Shown piece by piece: positions 36,798 through 44,962 of a DNA stretch of 64,000 bases. Each line of letters starts with the position of its first letter. Position 1 is the first letter of the stretch. This DNA comes from Staphylococcus shinii. Lineage in GTDB: Bacteria; Bacillota; Bacilli; Staphylococcales; Staphylococcaceae. Below the pieces are notes generated by a model. It searched no databases. It was not told the DNA's origin and saw only the letters and a list, made by a program, of their open reading frames with translations. The position numbers were made by a program, and so were the translations under genes. The stretch is taken from positions 124,001 through 188,000 of the forward strand of contig NZ_JAGEVL010000003.1 in assembly GCF_017583065.1 (NCBI RefSeq), read 5' to 3'.

Positions 36798-37778
36798 TTA
36801 TTTTAGACCTGAGTCATTTACTAGTTTATTATATTTCTTACGTTGTGCTTTCAAGAATTTTTCACTTTCTTCACTACCTTTATAGAAGTTTTCCCAATCA
36901 TTGTTTTTTCTTATTTCTTGCCATCTTTTTGACTTAACAACTTTTTCCATTGTAGTATCCCAATACTCTCGTTGCTCGGGCGTCATATCTTTAGGGCCCA
37001 TGACACCACGCCAGTGTGGAAACACTACATTAATGCCTTGATCTTCCCAAGTAGGTACATCTTCAATACCTTCAATTGGTTTATCAGAAGTTACAGCTAG
37101 CATTTTTAATTTACCAGTCTGATGCTGTTCTTTAACTTCCGAAACAGCTGTTGAAGCTACATCTACATGTCCCCCTAACAAAGCAGTTTGTAAATCTCCC
37201 CCACTTTTATAAACAAGAAAATCAATATTTTCTACATCAACGCCATATTCTTTTGCCGCTTGAACAAATGCTAAATGATCATTATTACCTAAACCTGGTG
37301 CAACCCCAATTGTTAAAGATTTAGGATCTTTCTTCAATTTTTCCATAACTTCTTTACCAGAATTTAAATTCGACTTATTAGATGCTGTTAGACTAATCCA
37401 TTCTGTTGCTAAAATAGCAATAGGTGTAAAATCATCAGTATTTAAGTCACTTAATCCTAATTCATTATTAGACAATAATAAACTTGAATTAATAGAAATA
37501 GTGTTAGGTGAACGTGATTTTAAATATTGCCAACCTACTTCGCCACCACCTCCAGGTTTATTAATAACATTAACGTTTTGTTTAGTTAAATTTTCCTCAA
37601 GTATGATTTTTTGTATAGCACGCGCTGTGGTATCCCAGCCTCCACCTGGAGAAGCTGGAGCAACAATTTCTACTGTTTCATCTGGAAATTGCTTTTTCGA
37701 TGCACTTGATTCATTGTTTTTGCCACATGATGCAAGCACAATTGAAAAAACAATGATTAAAGCCAACCATTTTTTCAT
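36798..37778 (-). CDS. tctC: Tripartite tricarboxylate transporter, substrate-binding lipoprotein TctC
   Basis: A 326-residue extracytoplasmic binding protein of the Bug/TctC family. Residues 1–18 form a lipoprotein signal ending in the lipobox LASC, so the mature protein is anchored outside the membrane by Cys18. The binding domain shows PASPGGGWDTTARAI near its start and the family's GHVDVASTAVSEV in the middle. AGGAGGGG precedes the ATG by 5 nt. It is first gene of the operon and has a perfect catabolite-response site in its leader, so uptake should be shut down when preferred sugars are present. Confidence 0.95.
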   Translation of the reverse strand: MKKWLALIIVFSIVLASCGKNNESSASKKQFPDETVEIVAPASPGGGWDTTARAIQKIILEENLTKQNVNVINKPGGGGEVGWQYLKSRSPNTISINSSLLLSNNELGLSDLNTDDFTPIAILATEWISLTASNKSNLNSGKEVMEKLKKDPKSLTIGVAPGLGNNDHLAFVQAAKEYGVDVENIDFLVYKSGGDLQTALLGGHVDVASTAVSEVKEQHQTGKLKMLAVTSDKPIEGIEDVPTWEDQGINVVFPHWRGVMGPKDMTPEQREYWDTTMEKVVKSKRWQEIRKNNDWENFYKGSEESEKFLKAQRKKYNKLVNDSGLK

Positions 37779-37792
37779 AATACCCCTCCTAT

Positions 37793-37806
37793 TGTAAACG
37801 GTTACA
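37793..37806. promoter_or_regulatory. Catabolite-response element (cre) before tctC
   Basis: TGTAAACGGTTACA fits the 14-bp CcpA consensus TGWAANCGNTNWCA at every position. It is 15 nt before the tctC start and downstream of the likely promoter, so bound CcpA would block elongation. Confidence 0.85.
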
Positions 37807-37822
37807 AACTAGCTTTTATATT

Positions 37823-37851
37823 ATCAGAAAATTCTGATTAAGTGAATGTTT
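37823..37851 (-). promoter_or_regulatory. tctCBA promoter with an internal operator palindrome
   Basis: On the minus strand TTCACT, a 17-nt spacer and TAATAT form a plausible promoter. The spacer and −10 hold ATCAGAA/TTCTGAT (37823–37838), a 7-bp inverted repeat with 2-nt centre. A dedicated regulator could bind there; none is encoded next door. Confidence 0.5.
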
Positions 37852-37909
37852 TCCGTTGTTTTTATTAAAATATTATATTATTTATTCTTAAAATATTACC
37901 AACTAAATC

Positions 37910-37990
37910 AAAAAACACGCTAAGTTTATAAACTTGGCGTGTTTTTCACTCTAACAAAAAGACGTGTTTCAATTGAGACATGTGTTTTTT
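37910..37990. other. Two tandem hairpins between divergent genes
   Basis: AAAAACACGCTAAGTT pairs with AACTTGGCGTGTTTTT (37911–37946), and a second stem lies at 37956–37990 with T-runs at its end. Both can act as terminators on either strand, yet the flanking genes point away from each other. They may end a small RNA or insulate the two promoters. The rest of 37779–38114 shows only the sites listed here. Confidence 0.6.
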
Positions 37991-38054
37991 AGATACAATT
38001 AAATTCTTTAGATAAAATTACTATTCAAGTGACGAAATTGTAAGGAAAAATTAA

Positions 38055-38083
38055 TTTTCAGCACCCAGTTCTACTTGTATAAT
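38055..38083 (+). promoter_or_regulatory. Promoter of the DUF418 gene
   Basis: TTTTCA (38055–38060), 17-nt spacer, TATAAT (38078–38083). An upstream ATG at 38082 lies inside this −10 box, which argues for the later start at 38115. Confidence 0.55.
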
Positions 38084-38114
38084 GTGCGTTATATTAAAAG
38101 AAACGAGGGATAAA

Positions 38115-39170
38115 ATGAACGTACAAAAAGGGACAGCTTCACTATCAAGAATTAATCTCATTGATGTTATACGTGGAATAGCAATCATAGGAATTCTATT
38201 AATCAATATTCACTTCTTTGAGCCCTCTGATATCAAAAGTATAAAAATTAACACTTTTGATAGTAAAATGGTTAATTATATAGAATTATTCAGCCTAAAT
38301 AAATTTCATTTTATATTTGCTTTTTTATTTGGTGTTAGCACTTCTATTTTTATAAACAATTTACAAAAAAAGCAGTTAACTATTTGGGTTCATATCCGTC
38401 GAATGATCCTACTCTTTATTGCTGGCGCACTCAGTTCCTTTTTATGGGACGGTGATATTCTTAAAATATATGCTGTTATGGGAATAGTTTTACTGTTATT
38501 TCAAAAGTTATCTAATATAATAAAGCTAAATAGCGGTATTTTATTAATTGTATTCGGTAACTTATTACCTATATTAATTAAGCTTATGGAAATAAGAGGA
38601 ATTCATATTCCTCATTTAGTTAATTCTTTTATTTTATTGATGGTTATGCTTTCAACATTAGGACATATGTTATTAGGACAAGCACTTTATCACTTAGGGA
38701 TTTTTACGAATAGAGATTTATTGCCTAAGTTAAAAATATACTGGCTAGTATTTTTATTAATAACAATGATTTTATGGACTATTTCACTATTTATCCAAAA
38801 TCAAGGCATGTTGCACACATTTAACCAAAACAGTGGTCCTATTGTTGGCATGTTTTATATCTTATCAATTGTATTAATGTATCAATTTCGATCATTTCAA
38901 AAATTATTATCCTTGTTTATCCCTTATGGTAAGATGGCATTTACAAATTATTTAGGTCAAACCATAATAGGTGTTGTTATTTTAACACCTATATTTTCAA
39001 ACTATACAGTTCATGTTTACGGTATGCTTTTATTATATACATCCGTTATTGTGTTTCAAATTATATTTTCATTTATATGGATGCATTACTTTTTATTTGG
39101 TCCTTTAGAGTGGTTGTGGCGTTGCGGCACATATTTAAAAATTCAGCCAATTAAAAGATCTAAAAAATAA
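38115..39170 (+). CDS. DUF418-family multi-pass membrane protein (YeiB-like)
   Basis: A 351-residue membrane protein with about 9–10 hydrophobic helices. The first helix carries INLIDVIRGIAIIGILLINI, a hallmark of the acyltransferase-related DUF418/YeiB group, and the C-terminal part has the family's YGKMAFTNYLGQTIIG and GPLEWLWR. The substrate is unknown; relatives may modify envelope components. ATG at 38115 has GAGGG 6 nt upstream and a −10 box 30 nt upstream. It stands alone, convergent with the SDR gene. Confidence 0.85.
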   Translation: MNVQKGTASLSRINLIDVIRGIAIIGILLINIHFFEPSDIKSIKINTFDSKMVNYIELFSLNKFHFIFAFLFGVSTSIFINNLQKKQLTIWVHIRRMILLFIAGALSSFLWDGDILKIYAVMGIVLLLFQKLSNIIKLNSGILLIVFGNLLPILIKLMEIRGIHIPHLVNSFILLMVMLSTLGHMLLGQALYHLGIFTNRDLLPKLKIYWLVFLLITMILWTISLFIQNQGMLHTFNQNSGPIVGMFYILSIVLMYQFRSFQKLLSLFIPYGKMAFTNYLGQTIIGVVILTPIFSNYTVHVYGMLLLYTSVIVFQIIFSFIWMHYFLFGPLEWLWRCGTYLKIQPIKRSKK

Positions 39171-39481
39171 GCTCTTCTTAAAGGAAAATATACTAAAAGA
39201 GACTCATCTTTGATAAAGTAAACAACGTATACGGCGCTCATTTAGCAAACATTTATAGAATCTTATATTTTCGATTTTTTTGTATAATACAACCAACCTT
39301 GGTAAAAAGACATCTATTATATAGTCTTCCCATTTTTGGGCACATCTTTTTATTAAAATTGACCTTATTTATTTAGACGATATTCATTTTTGAAACGACT
39401 AAAAGGCTCTTTGTTAAATAAGGAGCCTTTTAATATACCTTCTGAGGTGGTAACTAAAATAATAAGCTAATTTGGATTTAA
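39171..39481. other. Intergenic stretch with two hairpins, possible small RNA
   Basis: TATAAT at 39283–39288 (without a good −35) is followed by a hairpin near 39303–39354 with inner CCC/GGG and arms AAAAAGA/TCTTTTT, then by the terminator at 39401–39436. A plus-strand RNA of about 140 nt could lie here, but the evidence is thin. No reading frame with a ribosome binding site was found. Confidence 0.3.
39401..39436. terminator. Bidirectional terminator between DUF418 and SDR genes
   Basis: AAAAGGCTC pairs with GAGCCTTTT around 13 nt, with A/T tracts on both sides. It can serve both convergent transcripts. Confidence 0.7.
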
Positions 39482-40222
39482 TCAAGCATCTGTTCCTAAA
39501 GTCATGCCTCCATCTACGACAAGTTCAGCTCCGGTACAATACAAACTTTCATCAGAAGCAAAAAAAGCAATAGCTTTTGCTATATCGATTGGCTGTCCTA
39601 TTCTATGAAGAGGTATCGAATTATAATAGGTGTTACTTCCTTTACTTTCTGAAAACATACCTGTATCTACACCTCCAGGATGAACCATATTAACTCGTAT
39701 GCCATAATCTCCTAATTCTATAGCTGTAGCCTTTGACATAGTTGAAATCGCAGCTTTCGTCGAGGCATATAAAGATGATTGATTAATGGGCGAGAAAGAG
39801 GAAATAGATACGGTATTTATAATAGAACCTTTCTTCTGTCTTTTCATGTGTGATGATACAACTTGCATTCCTAAGAAAACGCCAATTTGATTGGTATTTA
39901 TTAACGTTTGATACTCTTCTAATGAAGTATTAATAAATGGTTTACGTAAATACATACCAGCATTGTTTACGAGTACATCCACACATCCAAAAGATTCTAC
40001 TAATTTATCTATAGCTGATTCCCAATCGTTTTTATTACTCACATCTAATTTGATAGGTATAGCGCTATTTCCTAATTCGTTAGAGACTTTTATAGCTGAT
40101 TCTAATTTTCTTGATCCAACGCCAATCTTCGCGCCTAGAGAAGCAAAATACTTGGCAATTTCTTTTCCTTGTCCTCTATTTGCCCCTGTTATCAATACAA
40201 CTTTATCTGTTAAGTTTGGCAA
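39482..40222 (-). CDS. Short-chain dehydrogenase/reductase
   Basis: A 246-residue classical SDR that uses NAD(P)H to oxidise or reduce an alcohol/ketone. The cofactor motif is TGANRGQGKEI near residues 13–23, NNAG follows the fourth strand, and the catalytic Tyr–Lys is YASTK, with the Ser of the triad in SISSFSP. The C-terminal CTGAELVVDGGMTLG is typical. The start is TTG at 40222 with AGGAGGGG 7 nt upstream; the frame continues upstream to 40369 but that part reads as an unrelated remnant. Substrate cannot be assigned. It is convergent with the DUF418 gene and forms a single-gene unit. Confidence 0.92.
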   Translation of the reverse strand: MPNLTDKVVLITGANRGQGKEIAKYFASLGAKIGVGSRKLESAIKVSNELGNSAIPIKLDVSNKNDWESAIDKLVESFGCVDVLVNNAGMYLRKPFINTSLEEYQTLINTNQIGVFLGMQVVSSHMKRQKKGSIINTVSISSFSPINQSSLYASTKAAISTMSKATAIELGDYGIRVNMVHPGGVDTGMFSESKGSNTYYNSIPLHRIGQPIDIAKAIAFFASDESLYCTGAELVVDGGMTLGTDA

Positions 40223-40294
40223 GTAAACCCCTCCTTTGTACTTAGAATATATCAATAAATATATTTTACAAGTATAGAAGATTATCAAACAGTT

Positions 40295-40420
40295 AACCCT
40301 TAGCGTCACAAAATTCATATCCCCAGTAGTTCTATCTACAGCATCTACTTTTCCTACTTCTTCAAACAATTTTTTTATACTTTTTGCATCGTTAATATCA
40401 ACTTCTTCTTTATATAAACC
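40295..40420 (-). pseudogene. Remnant of a second short-chain dehydrogenase
   Basis: The minus-strand frame reads EEVDINDAKSIKKLFEEVG then KVDAVDRTTGDMNF, which matches the middle of a compact SDR type (pattern VDIT…SIK.LFE..GKVDA…TTGD). The N-terminal Gly-rich cofactor loop and the catalytic Tyr–Lys are missing. It is joined by chance in frame to the leader of the intact SDR gene. It is best read as a decayed gene, partly removed when the present flanking genes came together. Confidence 0.65.
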
Positions 40421-40526
40421 TTTACACTATAAGCTTGTTTGTTAATCTTTTTATAAAACAAAATTAGATCAGCCTTGTTCGAAGTGTAAATTTGCACTAA
40501 CGGTATTAATTTTGCTATATTGGAAC

Positions 40527-40545
40527 TGAATCATAATGTGATTCA
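40527..40545. promoter_or_regulatory. Inverted repeat upstream of isaB
   Basis: TGAATCA and TGATTCA flank a 5-nt centre 26 nt before the isaB start. Position fits an operator or a leader stem; no regulator gene is adjacent. Confidence 0.4.
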
Positions 40546-40570
40546 ATCTGTCTATATGGAGTGATATAGT

Positions 40571-41080
40571 ATGAATAAAATTGTAAAAGTCTTTTTAACA
40601 GGTACATTTGTATTTGGAACTGCATTAAGTGTGAATGGTTATAAGGAAGATATATCAGATAATGAAGCACAAGCAGCAACGACTCAATCTTGGTATACTT
40701 ATAGTGGATACACTTCAAAAGGTGGCGATTTCGTATTAGATCAATCTTTTTATAATGGGCTGAAAGCTGGAAACGTCAAGTTTAATGGAATTAAAGTTAA
40801 TAGCAAGTATAGTTCCGAAACTGGCAGTAAAGTGATTTACGATCAAACTTTTCATCAGGTAGAGGATAATACAGCAAATAATGTAGAATTTGATATACAA
40901 AATAAAGCAGTAAGTTTTCAAGATATACGTGTACAGTACGGCGAAAACTTTAAATATCAGCCCCCATTAAATGGCGATAAGAAAGCAAGCGGGGATGGAC
41001 TTTATGGATACAAAGTTGGCGATGGTAATATTGTTTTTCATGTTAGTGATGGTTATGTAACAAGTGCTGTGGTTTCTTGA
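40571..41080 (+). CDS. isaB: IsaB-family secreted antigen
   Basis: A 169-residue exported protein. Residues 1–36 form a signal peptide ending near AQAA. The mature part matches the immunodominant staphylococcal antigen B family: WYTYSGYTSKGGDFVLDQSF followed by GNVKFNGIKVNS, and YDQTFHQV and FQDIRVQYGENF further on. In S. aureus IsaB is surface-associated or secreted, binds nucleic acid and influences autophagy; this is family knowledge, not seen here. GGAG lies 9 nt before the ATG. It stands alone between the SDR remnant and the type I toxin locus. Confidence 0.87.
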   Translation: MNKIVKVFLTGTFVFGTALSVNGYKEDISDNEAQAATTQSWYTYSGYTSKGGDFVLDQSFYNGLKAGNVKFNGIKVNSKYSSETGSKVIYDQTFHQVEDNTANNVEFDIQNKAVSFQDIRVQYGENFKYQPPLNGDKKASGDGLYGYKVGDGNIVFHVSDGYVTSAVVS

Positions 41081-41153
41081 TAGATTGTTTTAAAAACTAA
41101 TGCTAGATGGTTAACATACAACAAACAATGATTATCTGTATATTTAAAGAATT

Positions 41154-41183
41154 TTGCATTCCTACGCACTATGATGTTATAAT
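41154..41183 (+). promoter_or_regulatory. Promoter of the antitoxin RNA
   Basis: TTGCAT (41154–41159) and TATAAT (41178–41183) are 18 nt apart. Transcription should begin near 41190, just at the first direct repeat. Confidence 0.75.
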
Positions 41184-41189
41184 ATATCT

Positions 41190-41253
41190 AACGAAGATTA
41201 TATGCATATATGCACCAATCCCCTCACTACCGCAAATAGTGAGGGGATTTTTT
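41190..41253 (+). ncRNA. Antisense antitoxin RNA, SprA1AS/RNAII-like
   Basis: About 64 nt from its promoter to a strong terminator (AATCCCCTCACTA stem, 41217–41249, then TTTT). Its 5' part (41191–41216, starting ACGAAGATTATATGCATATA) is a near copy of 41354–41380, the plus-strand sequence over the toxin's start codon. The RNA can therefore pair with the toxin messenger at both the terminator and the translation start, as known for Fst RNAII and SprA1AS. Confidence 0.85.
41217..41253. terminator. Shared terminator of toxin and antitoxin RNAs
   Basis: AATCCCCTCACTA and TAGTGAGGGGATT form a 13-bp stem with a 7-nt loop. T-runs on the plus side and A-runs before the stem allow termination from both directions. 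It is closely related in sequence to the hairpin at 33013–33052. Confidence 0.85.
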
Positions 41254-41274
41254 GATGCGGCTTAACGTCGCCTT

Positions 41275-41370
41275 CTATTTATTGCGTTTACTACTAAGCC
41301 AGTAAGTAAAATACGCAACTGCACAATCACTAATGACTGGTGCAATGATGTGAACGAAGATCATAAGCAT
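41275..41370 (-). CDS. PepA1/Fst-family type I toxin peptide
   Basis: A 31-residue membrane toxin. Residues 4–14 read IFVHIIAPVIS and the end is TYWLSSKRNK, almost the same as the S. aureus PepA1 peptide made from SprA1. One hydrophobic helix with a cationic tail fits pore formation or membrane damage when free of antitoxin. GGAGG lies 8 nt before the ATG, partly masked by a TTCCG/CGGAA stem in the messenger. Upstream on the minus strand TGATATAAT is an extended −10 promoter. GTCGCC near the 5' end can pair with GGCGAC after the stop, a long-range fold known in type I toxin messengers. Confidence 0.9.
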   Translation of the reverse strand: MLMIFVHIIAPVISDCAVAYFTYWLSSKRNK

Positions 41371-41632
41371 ATTAAGCACCTCCTTCCGTCGAAAATATTG
41401 CCGGAAGTTAAGGCGACTTCATTATTATATCATCTGCCAAAATGTAATCCTATGTGATTCCAATAAGTTAAATTATATCAGCTCCACTTTAATATAGTAA
41501 AAGCCACACATCTTATTAAAAATGCGTGGCTCCTATTTTTCTATAAAAATTAATCATTATTTTAGAATATAGATTTTGACACTAGCTTAAACATCATAAA
41601 TATATTTTATAAAAATCATTTGCATTGTTTCA

Positions 41633-42808
41633 CTATTTAATAATATCAATTAACTCTTTCTTAGCTGCTGCTCGAGCTGGAATCCAACCAAAAACAATTC
41701 CTATCAACATAGAAACGCCTACCGCAATGACTACAGAACTGATACTAACAACACTCTTAATGTAATCTGGTGTAACCGCATCAACTAGACTAGCGATTAA
41801 AATACCTAGAATCAATCCAATAAGACCACCGAGCACACATAGGACAACACTTTCCACTAAGAATTGTAGCTCGATGTCACGACTTTTCGCACCAAATGCG
41901 CGTCGAATCGCTATTTCTTCCGTACGTTCAGTAACTGAGATGTACATTACATTCATAACACCAATACCTGCAATAAATAGCGAAATCCCTGCTACTGCTG
42001 CCACAAAGTAAGTAATACCATCAAAGACTTTGTTAATTCCTTTCATCATCTCTTCAGTGTCATTATAACTATAGCTTCCGTCAGACATGCCCGAACCATT
42101 TTTATTCAATTTATCTGCAACTTTGTTAGCTACTTCTTTTTTATTCGCATTATCGGCAATCGTTAATTGTAATGATGGAAAATCTTGCTGTAAATTCCCC
42201 ATATATTGATTAAATGTTTGAGATGGCATGCTAACAGCTTTAGGGTTCATCATATCATTAACGATACCTACAACTTCAAAACCTTGGCCATCAATATACA
42301 ACGTCTTACCTATCGCATCTTTATTAAAGACATCTTTGGCAATTTTATCATCAACAGTTACGACCTTTTTGCGTAATTCATTATCTTCTGAATTAAAGCC
42401 TTTTCCTTCTTCAGGATGCATTACTTCATCTTTTTTCAGAATACTGATATCGCCTTTTTTCTGCGGATTTGTCATTTTTGCTGAATAACCTTGATCCTCA
42501 GTTTCTTTAATTTTGGCATCTGACACGCCATCGATTTGTTTTACAATTCCTATATCTTGCTGACTAAAAGGATTGTTTTTCGCACTTTCTCCACTGCTTG
42601 TCATAAAACTGATCAGCGCTGAATTTTTACCAGCGCCTGAATCTGAGAATTCATCTGCCGCAGTCTTTTTAAAACCATTACCTAACGACATAATCGTTAT
42701 AACGGCCGCAATACCAATAATAATTCCAATCATAGTAAAGATATTACGTCGTTTGTTTTTTAAAATAGATTTGAACGAGATGGCGATAATATTCGATAAA
42801 TTCTTCAT
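41633..42808 (-). CDS. ABC transporter permease, MacB/YknZ type
   Basis: A 391-residue FtsX-like permease. One membrane helix near the N-terminus (RNIFTMIGIIIGIAAVITIMS) is followed by a large extracellular domain to about residue 265 and three C-terminal helices, with the family segment YISVTERTEEIAIRRAFGA. It completes a three-gene export unit with the ATPase and adaptor upstream; its start overlaps the ATPase stop by 4 nt. Relatives (YknXYZ of Bacillus, MacAB) export peptides or drugs and protect against toxic peptides. Substrate unknown. Confidence 0.92.
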   Translation of the reverse strand: MKNLSNIIAISFKSILKNKRRNIFTMIGIIIGIAAVITIMSLGNGFKKTAADEFSDSGAGKNSALISFMTSSGESAKNNPFSQQDIGIVKQIDGVSDAKIKETEDQGYSAKMTNPQKKGDISILKKDEVMHPEEGKGFNSEDNELRKKVVTVDDKIAKDVFNKDAIGKTLYIDGQGFEVVGIVNDMMNPKAVSMPSQTFNQYMGNLQQDFPSLQLTIADNANKKEVANKVADKLNKNGSGMSDGSYSYNDTEEMMKGINKVFDGITYFVAAVAGISLFIAGIGVMNVMYISVTERTEEIAIRRAFGAKSRDIELQFLVESVVLCVLGGLIGLILGILIASLVDAVTPDYIKSVVSISSVVIAVGVSMLIGIVFGWIPARAAAKKELIDIIK

Positions 42809-43485
42809 TCTACCACCTCTTCCCGTTGAACGCGTCCATCTAAAATATGAATAATACGGTCGGCTTTATCGGCAACTTTACGATCGTGTGTAACCATAAT
42901 CATCGTCGTATTATACTCTTTATTTAACTTCATAAATAATTCCATAATATCCTTTGAAGTCTTCGAATCTAATGCCCCCGTTGGTTCATCGGCAATAATA
43001 AATTTAGGTTTATTAATAATGGCACGTGCAATCGCTACACGTTGTTGTTGACCACCTGATAATTTATTAGGGACAAGATGCTCTTTATCATATAGACCCA
43101 CGTCATGTAATGTTTGTGTCACACGCTCTTTACGCGCTTGTGACCCTAATCCAGCGTATACCAAAGGGATGCTTACATTCTCTAAAATAGTATTATTTTG
43201 AATTAGTTTAAAGTTTTGGAATACAAATCCTACCGTCTTATTTCTAATATCTGAGAGTTGATTATCTGAAGTTTTTTTATAATTTTCTCCATTAAAAAGG
43301 TAATCTCCTTCATATCCACGGTCAATAAACCCTAATATATTGATTAATGTACTCTTACCAGAACCTGAAGGACCCATAATCGCAATGAATTCACCTTCGT
43401 TAATGTTGATATTAATGTCTTTCAAAATATGGTTCTTTTCATCCCCATTTTTGAAGTATCGATTGATATCTACAAGTTCTATCAT
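42805..43485 (-). CDS. ABC transporter ATP-binding protein, MacB/YknY type
   Basis: A 226-residue ATPase. Walker A is GPSGSGKST (residues 38–46), signature LSGGQQQR, Walker B FIIADEPTGALDS, and the switch His is in MVTHD. It powers the adjacent permease. Its start overlaps the adaptor stop and its stop overlaps the permease start, each by 4 nt, so the three products are translated in step. Length and sequence match the LolD/MacB subgroup. Confidence 0.95.
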   Translation of the reverse strand: MIELVDINRYFKNGDEKNHILKDINININEGEFIAIMGPSGSGKSTLINILGFIDRGYEGDYLFNGENYKKTSDNQLSDIRNKTVGFVFQNFKLIQNNTILENVSIPLVYAGLGSQARKERVTQTLHDVGLYDKEHLVPNKLSGGQQQRVAIARAIINKPKFIIADEPTGALDSKTSKDIMELFMKLNKEYNTTMIMVTHDRKVADKADRIIHILDGRVQREEVVE

Positions 43486-44588
43486 GATGACACCTCAACT
43501 TTGTCTCCATCATTTAATGTACTTTTAGGATTTTTGAGGACTTTATCACCTTTTTTCAGTCCTTCTTTAACAAAAATTTCTCCGTTCACTTTATCAATCT
43601 TAAGACCACGTTTTTCAACTTTATTATCTTTATTAACGACAAATACGTTATTATCTTTCGTTAATACTGTTTTAGGTAATTTAATAGAGTCTAGTGGTAC
43701 TTTTACTTCCATAGAATAACCTGCACGTACTGGAATATCTATATCACTAATAATCACTGTGTATTTAGATGACTCTGAATCATTACCACCGCTTGGTGTT
43801 GATTGAACTGGGTTTGATGATGGCATTGTAGCACCTTCTTCATCACCACTTCCTCCGGCACTTGCAGCTCCAGATTCACTCAACTGATCTTCATAGCTTT
43901 TAGGCAATTCTGCGATTTTTTTAATTGTCCCTTTACCTGTTTTACCATTACTTGTGATTTTAACGTCTACCTTGTCTCCCTCTTTGATTTTTTCTAAATC
44001 AAATTCTGAAACAGTCGTTTTGATTTGTGGTTCATTTGAAACTAATTGTAATATCGTTTGCCCATCCGATACATTTTCCTTATTTTTGATATCTACTTTA
44101 CCATCAAATGCTGCGTATACACTGTCATTCACTTGTTTGTCATGTTGGTTTAATTGTTGTTGCGCTTCACTTAATGTACTTTGATCTTGTGTCAGTTTCT
44201 TTTGTAAATCACTATTGTTGGGCGCTTGATTAATATTTCTATAATCTTCATTAACTGCTTGCTGTGCTTCGTCCACTTTATTTACTAATTGTTGGCGTTT
44301 ATTGTTGTTAACGTCATAGTTAATGAGTGAGTCTCCTTGCTTAACTGATTGACCATCATCAACTTGTGTACTTACAAATGTACCTAATTGACTATTGTTG
44401 TTATATGTTTTTACTGATTGAGGTGACGCTTTCCCTTCTAGATTAAGTGGACTTTCTTTCTCCACTTTATATGTATCGTATCCATTTTCATCCTTTTCAT
44501 CGCTATTCACTTGTTTTAACACTAAAGCGATAGCTAATAATCCTATAACTGCGACAATCCCTATAAGCCACATCCATTTTTTCTTCAA
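43482..44588 (-). CDS. Efflux adaptor (membrane fusion protein), MacA/YknX type
   Basis: A 368-residue membrane-anchored adaptor with an N-terminal helix (residues 5–25), a coiled-coil hairpin rich in Gln/Asn (about 95–155), lipoyl-like halves on both sides (QSVKTYNNNSQLGTF and GKVDIKNKENVSDGQ), and a beta-barrel region. A Gly/Ser-rich insert GGSGDEEGA lies near residue 240. In Gram-positive bacteria such adaptors work with an FtsX-like permease and ATPase to export peptides or antibiotics. First gene of the three-gene unit. Confidence 0.92.
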   Translation of the reverse strand: MKKKWMWLIGIVAVIGLLAIALVLKQVNSDEKDENGYDTYKVEKESPLNLEGKASPQSVKTYNNNSQLGTFVSTQVDDGQSVKQGDSLINYDVNNNKRQQLVNKVDEAQQAVNEDYRNINQAPNNSDLQKKLTQDQSTLSEAQQQLNQHDKQVNDSVYAAFDGKVDIKNKENVSDGQTILQLVSNEPQIKTTVSEFDLEKIKEGDKVDVKITSNGKTGKGTIKKIAELPKSYEDQLSESGAASAGGSGDEEGATMPSSNPVQSTPSGGNDSESSKYTVIISDIDIPVRAGYSMEVKVPLDSIKLPKTVLTKDNNVFVVNKDNKVEKRGLKIDKVNGEIFVKEGLKKGDKVLKNPKSTLNDGDKVEVSS

Positions 44589-44962
44589 TTAACAAACACT
44601 CCTTATATATATTCTCACAGTAAGAATATCACAGTAACACAATTAAAAATATAAAGCATTTCATAATTAATAAATCAATATTCTTTTGAATTTATATATA
44701 TAACAATATTGACACTTGAATTATTTTTATTTTTCACTGTATCTACTGCCTCCATTGTTTACATTACGGTCAAATATTAACGCTCATTTCAAACATATAA
44801 TCATTTAATTTTTTATTTATAATTGTAAATTAATATTTCATATGTATATTAAAATGTAAAAATCAACAAAAATATTTCTAAATTTTCAGAATCTAACAAA
44901 TTATTTTTAATTATTTTATGGTAAATTTAATTTATTTAGCATTTATATAAGGGGGAGGTTAT
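44589..44962. other. Intergenic AT-rich stretch between divergent efflux and YfcC genes
   Basis: The promoters of both divergent units must lie here, but many A/T-rich near-matches prevent a firm choice. No hairpin, repeat or small reading frame with a ribosome binding site stood out. Confidence 0.5.

Larger units (their letters stand above)
41191..41380. repeat. Direct-repeat pair of the type I toxin–antitoxin locus
   Basis: Copy 1 is 41191–41216 and copy 2 is 41354–41380. They share ACGAAGAT, ATA, GCATAT and GCACC in order, with small differences. In Fst-type par loci such repeats (DRa, DRb) give the antisense RNA its pairing site over the toxin start. Confidence 0.8.

Noticed and set aside
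40223-40369. Longer N-terminus for the intact SDR from 40369
   Set aside because: The extra residues match an internal part of another SDR and a hydrophobic junk stretch, while TTG 40222 has a strong ribosome binding site right before the cofactor fold.
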